From: Allacma fusca
Lineage: Eukaryota > Arthropoda > Collembola > Symphypleona > Sminthuridae
Assembly: GCA_947179485.1 (NCBI GenBank)
Contig: OX359246.1
Span: forward strand, 59,995,632 to 60,059,631
Direction of reading: 5' to 3'
Length of the DNA: 64,000 nt
In this document: positions 46,883 through 58,070 of the stretch, piece by piece
Position numbering within the stretch: position 1 is the stretch's first letter
How the letters are laid out: each line of letters begins with the position of its first letter
Position numbers and translations under genes: made by a program
The notes under the pieces: model-generated
Seen by the model: the letters and a program-made list of their open reading frames with translations, nothing else
Told to the model about the DNA's origin: nothing
Databases searched by the model: none

Positions 46883-48277
46883 GATAATTATTGGCATTAG
46901 TTAATCAATGCAAAGGAAACTGTTTACATGATTCTTATGTATGTTGTGGATTTAAGAATTTAGGCATTTTTGTACAGAAAACGAAAATTTGGCTAGAGAA
47001 ACACTTTCTTTTCTAACATTGTATATTGTATCGTTTGTTTGGTTTTTTTCCAAGTTGGTTTGTTTATATTCAAATTACCGATTATTTAATGTTTTAGTTT
47101 GGACTTCAGTTGGCTCGGAGTAAATTAACCAGCCGGAAGCAGTGTAGTTGCAGAACTAAGAGAAGATGAAATACTCCGCAACTACCTGGACCCTTTTGCG
47201 TTCGAATTTTAAAAAATCGATTCCTAGTGAAGATTAATATAAATTTATGAAATGCGGCTTGCACATTTTCCTCAGTCTGTGAACAAGTATATTTCACACA
47301 TATTATAACTGACTAAATCTGCAAGAAAACCTTTATTCCCCCGAGTAAAATCTGGCTACGGGTTGTGGGGGAAATCCGGACTAACCGAATACTCGGAAAT
47401 TGACCTGTCTATCCCAAACCGTTGTATTTTCTTCAAAATTCCAACGCAGAAGGGTCCGGGTAGGGTTAAAGTATTTTCACGGGAATTCTCGTCACATTCT
47501 GCTGCTACAACGCTTTCGGCTGGTTTGTTTCCTTAGAGCTCACTGCTGTGTAGTAAAAACGTTGTACCATGCAATGGATATTTTACACATTGTACTGTGT
47601 AAGTCGTTTTAAACACTGTTATTAATAAAATGATGTTTGATCAGTTAGTAATTTTTCTGAACTAAACACTAAATATTGGCTTGCCATAAACCTTTGTGCG
47701 TAGGATTTTATTTCAACAAGACCTTAGGTAAAGGTTGAACAGTTATTAAATCAATACTTATAAGAGAACAGATTTGCGAAAAAGTGGAGTTTCATCAGCT
47801 CACAGAAACGTGAGTATCACACATGATAATTATTTGGTTCGTAATTCGTTCAGTATCCTATGCATGCACCAGCTTTGGGTCAGTGTATTTCTCACCGAAG
47901 TTGTTCCTTACAGCTGTGTCCACCTTTGATAATTATTTTACATCGAAGATATTAAGTATCTATACATGCGATAATATTGAGTCATGTTAGGAGCTCATTG
48001 CCCCGTACGAGTATAAACAGACAATTACATACATACATTCAGTATTAGCTTATACTCAAGTCCATGCAACTCGTAAGAAAATCTACACAATTCGGAAGAA
48101 CCTTAAATAATCTATGTACTAAAAGTACTGACAACAATAACAGTAAATACAAACATGTAATTATCATAAAATTATATAAACATGCAAACAGATAGCGCTT
48201 AATCAAGTTACACTACAATGCAAGTATTTCAAGTTAAAACACAATAGAAAAAGATTTCAGAGAATGCTAATGGAATT
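46883..48277. other. Convergent intergenic region with an old MITE
   Basis: Lies between the 3' ends of PUS1 and the SLC26 gene. At about 47109-47547 two arms of roughly 100 bp pair imperfectly: AACCAGCCGGAAGC on the left and GCTTTCGGCTGGTT on the right, also GGACCCTTTTGCGTT and AACGCAGAAGGGTCC. This is a decayed palindromic element without clear target-site duplication. No gene. Confidence 0.5.
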
Positions 48278-51200
48278 TCAAACGGACAACCTAGGTTTAG
48301 TAGTGTTTGCCAGGAACTCTGATAACTGTCCAGAGTCTTCACAGCATGGAGGATTCTTGAGTCCTGCAGCCTCAAAAGCTTTGGTCCACTGATGACTGCA
48401 GTTGTAGAATATCAAGGAAATGTCAATTTTTTTCATGCCTCTCACAAGAGCCACGAGGGAATTGATTGCCGTGTAATCCCAGGATGTCCACCGCTCCATG
48501 TCAATCACGATAATGCGTACATGACTGTAGCGGTACGTTACTTTGTTTACTTGCGTTCGCAGATGATCTATGCTGGGGAATTTCAGACCTCCTTCGGGCT
48601 TCACTAAAAGATATTTGAGACCTGTCTGAATATCTACTCGGACTTCCGGACCCATGGGAGGCCGCAGAGTTTGGATTAACAATGCTGCCACGCTGATTCC
48701 GACCCCGATCACAATCCCATACTCCATCCCAAGAAAAACTGAGCCGACGAACGTGATCATGCACGTGACGACGTCCAAGCCTGCATACAAATAAAAAACA
48801 TTATGGATATAAAAAACTGGTAAACGCGCGGATAATAAAACGGTAAATAAAAAGATTAATAAATTATTGTATGACCTTATATATTATATACAAATTTATT
48901 TTAATAAATATATTCTTATAGTAATTACGAGATATCCGCCACATTGGAATAAGAGCCTGGTACTCAATCATGGTCATCACGGCGGAAATAATTACTGCAG
49001 CTAGAGAAGCTTTTGGAATGTAATAAAAGGAAGGCGTAAGAAATGCTAATGAGAGAAGCACCAAGGTTCCTATTTTTAAAAACGCATGTTTAATAAAACG
49101 AATTAATAAAACCTGATCAACAAATTAATGAATGACATAATTATTAAATATTAATCACGTATTTAGAGTTAAAAAGCGTCTGAAACATACCAGTAAAAAG
49201 ACCCCCCATGGGTGTTCTCACCCCTGAAGCGTCGTTGACTGCAGACCTGGAAAAAGATCCACAGGAAGGAATGGCACTAAAGAAAGACCCGAAGACATTT
49301 GTAACACCAAGTGTGAGCATCTCCTGCGTAGCATCTACTGACTGTCCACTTCCAAAAGCTTTGGAGATTGCTACATTCTGAAGAATTGCAATTATTGCTG
49401 CCACAAGAGGGGCAGTACTGTACTTTTGCCAGGTTTCCCAGAAGTCTAACATCTCCGTGGAATCTGTCCCATTTGCATAATTTTCAGCTGGAAGAGAAAA
49501 TTTAGGTGGAGCAACAGCAGGAAGACCACTTTGAACTTTTCCAGTTAGTTTGAAGGGGGGATTTGACCAAATGAATGCTATGATGGTTGTTGTGACGACG
49601 ATGAGAGCATTCCGAGCCACTGTCACGTACCAAAAGCACTTCTTCCAAAAACGCTTTCTACGGCCTTCAGGAGCTTTGAAATCTTTGACACGCTGTTGAA
49701 TTTGAATCAAGATAAAAGGTTAAAAAATTATCAACTTGAGTTTCAGATTAGTTATTGTGCAATAGTAGCATCAAAGCATATAAATAAGAGTAATCTCGTA
49801 AACAAAAATAAAATGTCCTAAAAAAGCGAATGTTATCCGTGTACATATTCAATTTGAGTTTTAGTTAATTTAATTCTCCTTGTAGTGAATAGAACGAGAT
49901 AAAATAAACAGTTAGTATACTTTGAGGAATAGCAGTGCTAAGAATGAGGTGATTCCCATCACAGCATCCCCAGTTGTTACAGTATCATAATGCCGGAATA
50001 GCTCCTTCCAAATGCTAACGATTCCAGAGCCGTTCGCAACTTTCATTCCAAGTAGGTTCTTAATCTGAGCAGACATAGTAGTAATAGCAGCACCTGCTGT
50101 AAATCCCACTGTAACTGGCTCCGAAATAAAACTCACTATCACTCCTAAGCGTCACCAAAACATTAAAATTATTGAACCAAAGAAAACAATTTGTATTATT
50201 ACAGTATGACTAATTGTAACTTATAGCCATTATGCGGAATACTAGCACATCTATCATACATTATCCAGAATCTGTAGGAAAACAGAAACTCGGGACCAAA
50301 TGTTCCAAGAATGACATTTTCCTAGGTAATTTGTTTAAGAAACCGTTTTTGCCTGGGAAAACCATGGACGGCCTGCGAACAAATTCAGGGATTTTTTGGG
50401 AAAACTGTTTTGTTTATTATAAGAACATGGACGATCGGAGAAAATTCTCAGGGATATTTTACTGAAAAGTAGCAAAAATCAGGGATGATACAAACCCCTG
50501 ATCTATGGATCAGTACAGATTCTGGAACCCAGCATACATGATTTCATTATAACAAATTCAAGCTACTTCACAAAAACATGTTTTAAAGCAAATCTCACCC
50601 AAATGCAAGCCAGCCATAAGCAGCTGGAAGACTCCACTCCAGAAACCTATCCAGATAGCACATTGAGGGAATTCTGTTCCACACGTCTGGAATACCAGCA
50701 GACTAAGCAAGGATACCGGACCAACCGTCACTTGCCGACAAGAGCCCAAAATAATATACAGAAAGCACCCAATGTACGAGGAGTAAAGTCCATACTGTAG
50801 AAAAATATAAGAACATACATATGTCGATATTTAAATAATTATTAGACCCATTGTAGATAATATTTGCACAGTCACAGACCCTAATTAGATAAAATAAATA
50901 AGCATGACATATGTCCGTTTCCTGAAAACCCTGGGTATACTCGGACGCACTCTTAAGCTCTTAAGACTCCCTTGCAACCAGCTAAGGCTTCCATCCGACC
51001 GGATAAATCGAATATCCGATCCGAATCCGATCCGAACCGAAATTTTCGGATAAGTTTTCTTAATATCCGATCCGACCGTTACGGATTCGGATAAAAATTT
51101 TATTCATCCGTATCCGATCCGAAATTTTCGGATCGGATAAGTGCAGTATCCGATCCGATCCGCGGATATCCGAAATTATCCGAATTGATACCATTGGGTG

Positions 51201-52129
51201 ATAAAAAAAAGTATTAGGAATTTTCACTGCAAAAATGCATTAGCTTTTTGCTACATCACAATATTAATAATTTTTGCATGCATTACGTCATATGTACAAA
51301 CTGAAGAAAAACTTTACAAACAACGCTGTAAATGTGAAGCACAGAATTAAGAAGAAAACAAGTAAAAAGCGGCACAGTTACTCTTTGGACAAATTGTTGT
51401 TGCACACTTCGTTCTTATTGGTCGCTCGAACGCGCTAAAAATTTGATTTTCGGATATCCGTCGGATTATCCGATATTTATTATTTGTGATCCGAACCGAT
51501 CGGATAAAGTCTTTTCCAAATCCGATCCGATCCGAATCCGATGACCGGATAAGGGGTACGTATCCGATCCGATCGGATTGTGTTCGGATCGGATAAGTAT
51601 GTATCCGATCCGAAATTTCGGATATCCGATCTTCGGATATCCGAGGATCATCCGATCGGATGGAAGCCTTACAACCAGCCATAAGAAATAAAAATAATTT
51701 AGTAAACAAATAAAATTGCTGAACTCAAAATAAAAAGGTTACCTCTGGAGTTAACCCGGCCAGAGCAGCAAAGCCCATGCTCTGTGGAACCACAGTGAGC
51801 CCAACAGTAATACCAGCAATAGCATCATTAATCAAGTAATTTTTCTTATAGCTCGGTAACCACTTGATGATCGGTATCCTCCTGCGAAGTAGCTTTCCTA
51901 AAAAGGACCGCCTTGGTTTTGGTTCTGCAAAAAATTGGAGATACTTCTCAAGGCCACGGTTATATAAAAATAATTTCGTAATTATAACAGTTTACTCAAC
52001 CCCGTAAACCTAGTTACCTTGTACCATGAATGTAAAAATACCTTTATGCTGCTGATCCGACTCCGGCTCAAGACTGTCATTTGTAGTGCAAGACTCTGTC
52101 TCAATATCCGGGACAAATGTATCTTTCAT
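48278..52129 (-). CDS. SLC26 family sulfate/anion transporter (A11-like)
   Basis: Seven exons join without frame error into 611 residues: 52129-52042, 51924-51743, 50794-50599, 50144-49921, 49692-49191, 49069-48929 and 48780-48278. The protein should be a multi-pass membrane anion exchanger. Seen in order: a hydrophilic N-terminus; VGLTVVPQSMGFAALAGLTP and YGLYSSYIGCFLYIILGSCR, the sulfate-transporter signature; further membrane segments (FISEPVTVGFTAGAAITT, SFLALLFLK, LVAAIIAILQNVAISKAF); the loop SCGSFSRSAVNDASG; FTGTLVLLSLAFLTP; and a C-terminal STAS domain with VRIIVIDMERWTSWDYTAIN. Length and short STAS tail fit SLC26A11 better than prestin-like members. Met at 52153 is in frame eight codons earlier, so the start is open. 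The last exon ends in TGA. Intron 2 contains the hAT-like element E3. Confidence 0.92.
50983..51671. mobile_element. hAT-like element E3 (TCCGATCCGAA word), 8-bp TSD, in SLC26 intron 2
   Basis: Left end TAAGGCTTCCATCCGACC; right end, on the minus strand, TAAGGCTTCCATCCGATC. CAACCAGC flanks both sides (50975-50982, 51672-51679). The outer 190-220 bp on each side are degenerate TCCGATCCGAA and GGATATCCGA; the middle (about 51190-51440) is AT-rich. The element has no gene. It contributes no exon to the SLC26 model. Confidence 0.92.
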
Positions 52130-52391
52130 TACGGTAACACTTCGGCAGGACATGACCGTCTTCACTATTTCCAACCCCGCTTCCTTTCACCAGTAAACTA
52201 CAATCCTTCCTTGAAAAGAACTCTGTTTCCCCACAATCGGCAAAACTGTGCTACTCTACAAAAGTATGAACGCTGCAAGGATTTAAATGTGTCCATCACA
52301 TTTCACTTCATTTCCTTGAATGTCTTTACCTCACAAAACCATTAGAACTACTGTGTATTTATAGTTAGTTGGAATCAGAGTAACGCCACAG

Positions 52392-52616
52392 GTTGTCAGA
52401 CTTGATAGAGGATCAACTGCTCTTACGCTACCTGATGCCAAGGAGCAACTGTTGGAGAAAGGTGTTCTGGTTAACTCTAATCAAGCTCTGCAGACAATGC
52501 ATCCATCCCAAATCCCAACTGTACTCATAATGTCTCCGTATGCCACAGATCCCGTTCCCGTTCAACATGAAACTGCTGAAACGCTGAATAATGATGCTAC
52601 TGCTGATGTTGATTGA
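52392..52616 (+). CDS. Possible 3' exon of an unknown gene, or exon fragment
   Basis: After the acceptor GCCACAG at 52391 one frame is open for 74 codons to TGA, containing TALTLPDAKEQLLEKGVLVN, PTVLIMSPYATDPVPVQHE and the tail NNDATADVD. Composition is protein-like and quite unlike the AT-rich surroundings. AATAAA follows at about 52638, as for a terminal exon. It lies upstream of and divergent from the SLC26 gene, so preceding exons on the plus strand would have to overlap that gene. A duplicated or captured exon is therefore more likely than an intact gene. The frame begins without Met. The family is not recognised. Confidence 0.4.
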   Translation, partial: VVRLDRGSTALTLPDAKEQLLEKGVLVNSNQALQTMHPSQIPTVLIMSPYATDPVPVQHETAETLNNDATADVD

Positions 52617-53317
52617 CAGTATTAAGTCCACGGAAATAAATAATTGAGAAAATTAGGGCTGGCGGGAGGTATTCAGCATTCCTGCAATAATAAAAATGCA
52701 TACAATAAGAAATACAGTAATATAAAATGCATGTGATGCTCCACTGTAAATAATGCAGTTTACGATAAACAAATATGAAATGTCCTAACCAAAGCTGAGC
52801 ACGTATCTAACTCACTAGCTTGTGTGCGCAAAAACAATTTATCGACAAAATTTCAAGTTGACAGCTCCGTACTTCCTACCCTACCAATTACAAGCACAAG
52901 CGAAAAGTGCTTGCACTTTGCCAGCTACGGTCATGACAATAAATAATATACTTACACTTCAACAACAGGGTAAGGCAGGAGAGTACAAGGCAATACATAA
53001 AAGTAAGCATAGGGAAAAAAATAAAATATTGCCTGGTTGGTACCTCAAACTACATCTATAGATCTTCAAATAGAAATGTTATTCTTAAGATCATCTGACT
53101 AGACAATTACTCATTATACTAAAAGTGATTTCTCTTTTCTATGACACAATATAAGCAACAATGGAAGCAGATGGGACTTGGTACTTCTGATCTCGGCCAT
53201 GCCAATTATTTCACAAGAGGGGCGTAGGCAACCGCACATGCATACATACGACACGAGGCTAATGAAAACTTCATTCAAATCCAAAGAAACTTGTTTGCTA
53301 ATGTGTTACTATTATTA

Positions 53318-53350
53318 GCGTGCTTACATGCTTACAACATGTAAGCACGC
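53318..53350. repeat. Perfect 13-bp hairpin
   Basis: GCGTGCTTACATG, a 7-nt loop CTTACAA, then CATGTAAGCACGC. The loop itself repeats part of the arm (CTTACA). Confidence 0.8.
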
Positions 53351-55486
53351 AAATAGAGACAAACAAATCCGAAATGCTCATTCTGCAAAACACAGTAAGT
53401 ACAAGTGATTAGAAGTTATTGACTGGGTATGGTAGCGTTATCACAGAATTAGGGGACAAGTGGCTATTGGGATTATCTCCCAAATGCGACTGACGTACTC
53501 AGCACATTGAATGGGTAGTGTGACTTCCTCGGATCTATGGACTTGTTAAATCAAGACTGAGAATTCATTAAATTATTAGTCATTAATGAGCGAAGTTAAT
53601 GGAGGAAAATATCACATCAAGAAGACACCGCCCCGAATCAGCGTTCGTCCCGTGAACGGTCACTACTCGACAATCGGGTAAAGAGTTAATTGGTGTAATA
53701 ATTGGTTCATTGGTAATTCTTTTGCTTGGGTAGTAATTACATATACTACATATTTTTACAACATTTTTAAAATTGCACAAATATTCACGCTCATCATTTA
53801 AGAGGTGCATTCAACAGCATGATTTAGCATCCTTAAACCGGACATTACGAACTGGAGACATACAAATGTACCAGGTTAATTTTTTCCGGATGAAAAAGTG
53901 TAAAATATGCATTTACAGAGTACTGGGACGATAGTATACTCGCACGTAATGAGCATCTAATGATGGGTGCTGCTTTTCTGTACCCGTTCCGAGCACTGCC
54001 TCTTATATCATAACAAGACGGCGACGATACTTCTACGAACTTGACTCTTCTTGGATGTCTCCGGCGGAACACATGTCATTAATAAAAAATCATAAACGCA
54101 AACCATCACAATCGCATACATTTCCCCTGGAATTTAATGGCTTCAATAATTGATAATCCTTGTGTCGATTAAATCCATTTGATTCCCAGTTAGCAGCTTG
54201 TAATGCCATAATGTCATGCATGATAGTGCAATATAATTACCATTTAGATTACAGATTAGAATGCTTTTTTCCTTATTGGGGATTACTATTTTTTAGGGTT
54301 TTAAACCGAGTATTTCAGATAACACTTGACCCTTGCTTAAGTCAAGCGCAGTAATTCCGCCATCACAAAGGCGAGAATATAAAAAGATTATTTTTGCACT
54401 CTCACTGGATAAAAAATCGACCTTAAAGTATATGGGCCATGTCATCACTCTTTGAATAGCATGGGACAACCATTGTTACAGACAGTGAATCAGATGAACT
54501 TCCTCATTTCAGAACACGCAAAGGTCACGTTGACTCTGTCCTTCATGTTCAGACTAAAATTTGTTATACACCCAATGTGACAATAATGGCCACTATATCA
54601 GTTAACCCCGTTCAGTGCACATAAGGGAATGAATAATCAAATATTTAATTCCCCGTTTGTAGCAAATTCTTCTTCAGATTTACATAGAAATTAGATAGAA
54701 AATTTCATTGGGATTCATTTTATTACTGTATATTACAGCAAACACGTTTTATGGATTAGAATCGCATCAAGCACCTTTATAATAATTACGTCAATGTCAT
54801 TAAAAGCTAAACTCAGAGTGGGACAAAGAACAATGGACTTCAGCTCAGATGATGGGATCCTCGATGGCTATTCATAGATTAACAGAACTTTCACAGGGAA
54901 AAACGCCTAAAGGATGTGCGAATTGGTACTTCGTAATTGTAACAAAGCACTGATGACTTAGCAGCCAGTAAATACCCTTCCTTTCAATACACAATAATTG
55001 CGTTTGTCAGAAACGGCTATTACGAAAAGGTACAATATCTATATATAATTAATTATATAATTATATACACAATATATATACACAATTTAACCTTGAGATT
55101 GGTAAGCTCAAATGCTAAATTTACGCCGAACATTTTGGTTATTTGATCGTTGACAAATTTTGATTGGGAGAACTTTTGTAATGTCCCTGTAAAAATTGTT
55201 TACTTTGCATTTTTGACTAATTTTGGAGTCTCACAGATATCGGAAAAAATGTAATGTCTGTTATGAAACTGCTTTACTGATAGATATTTATACTTGGATT
55301 TTTTATGTAGACCACGTTCACATTACATTGTAAGAATTCACAAGTACTGCAATACTGAACTGCATAATCTCTCTTTTGTATATTTTCTCTTGCACGAATG
55401 TTTCTGTAATGAGACGCTCATTCAAAAATCATCATGACAAGGAGGATTTTGGAAGAAATTGATGGTCGGAATTGTAACTCCAACAG

Positions 55487-55516
55487 AATCGCAAGGGTCA
55501 GTTGACCCTTGCGATT
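55487..55516. repeat. Perfect 14-bp hairpin with 2-nt loop
   Basis: AATCGCAAGGGTCA, GT, TGACCCTTGCGATT. Outside it AATTGTAA (about 55470) and TTACAATT (55515-55522) can pair further, so the cruciform would be longer with one bulge. Confidence 0.8.
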
Positions 55517-57995
55517 ACAATTAACAGTTTTCATGTATTAAAGCACACGGTTACCAAAAACCGTTCTGTGTCACTGTCGAAGTCAGAAAGACCTTAGACA
55601 TAGGACTGTGAGAAGCTCTTCTGCCTGAAGTTAGCAAGTTAAACAAAGATCCTTACTGAATCACGGACTAGTTAGACATTCAAATGAAGACACCAAGAGA
55701 CTCCATATCCTAAAGTGTACGAATTCAGAGTCTAATGTGTAAAGTATTCATCAGATATGCCAACGCTTTATTTATGACTCAAAAGAAAACAATTTTAGGA
55801 TTTTAACCTGTTCGAGACAACCATTATAACACTTGCTTAAATTATTAGACGTTATGAGCTTGACTTGCTTGGGTAATTACGGAAGCATATAATTAGATAT
55901 ATGTACATATATGATGAAATAATGTTGATAAATGTAAAGGCAATGCAGAATTACAATTAATATATATAGATCTCTCATGCAGCCGTCTGACAATGAGACA
56001 CATAGCCATACCATATACGGGAAAGGATTCTATGGCTCAGTGTAATCCAGCGTCAGAGTTAACGCAAAAGGCAAACCTAATGACAATGGGTATGCAATGG
56101 CTAATTTTTATCGTATGTAATTCATCAGGAAGTCATGAGAAACAAATTTATATACTGCGTACAATTAACTCCACAAAATATAAAGCCAGGAAAGCGTGGC
56201 AAGCCAATAATGAGCCAGGTGTTAAAAACAAGATTTTCTGAAGGTTGCTGTAAGGAGCCCAGAATGTTTGGAACAATGAAATAATTCATTTCGATTGCTG
56301 TCAGGCTTCACTCATTTATCACGTCATCAAATGTTTGACAGTTTGACCTACACTTCCCCCCTCCGCTTACAATAAACCAGAAAATCATCCATGAACTTAT
56401 ATACAGCCCTTTCTACCACATCACTACATGTTTGTTACTGTTTATTACGTCAGCACTAGAATTTAAATGATTACATTTTTGAGTTGAGACTTGCAGATGA
56501 TTAAAATCGTAACTTTATCGAACCATCTCTACCCTACTACCTGTCATCTTCGTCATATCTTGCCTACCCCCTAATTTATGTTCATGTACAAAAGGATGAA
56601 GCCTAAATTCATAAGCTTCTCTAGTATAGTAATTCAAACATGCTAATACTTTCCCGAAGGACAACAAGTTTTAAAAAGCCTGGCACAAATATAAAGTGGC
56701 CACTCGGAAAAAGCAAATACTGACTTGAAGATTGAAAGCCATCAATCAAAATCTGAGGGGGGTCCACAATGCAAGCAATATGATTAGGCAATATCCCAAA
56801 GTGAATACATCCAGGAAACTCACAAACAATCACGATAATCCCGAGCATCAGGACAACGGCAAGATGAAGTTCACCAAAACAACTTGTAGTAATTCTCTAC
56901 AGAGAGTGGTTTTTCTAAGGTTCAGAGCTTGACAAGCAGAAATTGACTGCATGACTTGAGGTGAGGACCACACATTCATAAAAAACTACTTGTCAATTAT
57001 GGAGCCATAACCTTGATACACTTACATATCGTCGCTGAAGAGGCAAAATGGTCTAATTGTAAGTACTGTACAAAAGCATGAGCATGTAGATCATTTTCCA
57101 TCTTCAGCGAGGATATTGTTGATGCCATCAAATGCAAACTCACGTCAACAATCAAGGGAAGATATCATGTTCATGACTAGATGAGTAGAAGCAGGTGACT
57201 ATCAGCACGTTTTATACAAGTGCTCCATCCCAATATTTCCAGAATGTTTTGGTTTAGCTGTCACTCATAATCCTACAATCTTGGTTCAATCACTGAAAAA
57301 ATTCCAATCATATTAATTTTAGAGGGAATGCAAGTGCAATTAACTTTCAACGACTTGCCTCAATTCAGTAAGAACAATCATTACTCGAGCTAAAAGCTCT
57401 TCGTTGCGCCTAGATCTTGTGACGACTGACGAAGTGACGACCCAGGAAAATATAACAAGAATTCAAACAAACTTTAAAATTCACTAATTCTTGAACCTCT
57501 TTAGAGAAAACTTTAGTTTACCCCAGCTTTTTTTTATTTTGATGCAAAACAGTGAAAAATGAAGGTGATACTACACTAATTGTGGGGATTGGATGGGGCA
57601 ATGAAACCAAGAACTAAACTAAGGTATGGAACGTTACAACAGAACACGTGACAGATCAATTTTTCACGGCAACGGTCCTTATCCCATGATGGGAGCCCAA
57701 GTTTAGGGTCCCCAGGAAAGCATATTCCAGAAAAAAGCTTTATAATCATTAGAATCATTACGAGTCTGAAAGTTTATACGTTAATGATCTGTACTCATGT
57801 CTCATGTTCTGAAATCTTAGAAAGACGATCAGTCCTCTCCGGTTAAAATAATATGTTCAACAAATTATATTAACAATTCAATTTTATGGCCTTCAAAATT
57901 TCGTATTCTTGAGTTACACGAGAGGCAGGGTTGCAGGAAATGAGATGTGAAAAGGACAAGTTGGAAATAGGCAGGGAGAGTGAAACACTGGTTAT

Positions 57996-58070
57996 TAGTG
58001 CCTCTCATGGGTGCAGGTTTTACCCGGGTATTTGGGTACAGGCTCCTACGTCACTGTTTTAATTTTTGAA
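57996..58070 (+). repeat. Single end of a word element
   Basis: TAGTGCCTCTCATGGGTGC, followed by TTTTACCCGGGTATTTGGG, matches the head type of E4, E8 and E9. GGGTACCC words also occur near 58630. No right end was identified. Confidence 0.35.

Larger units (their letters stand above)
52617..57995. other. Gene-poor stretch with two perfect hairpins
   Basis: Mostly low-copy AT-rich sequence. I read both strands for splice-linked coding exons and found none I would defend. Two perfect hairpins, at 53318-53350 and 55487-55516, are listed separately. It may contain regulatory DNA or introns of a gene not otherwise visible. Confidence 0.4.
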
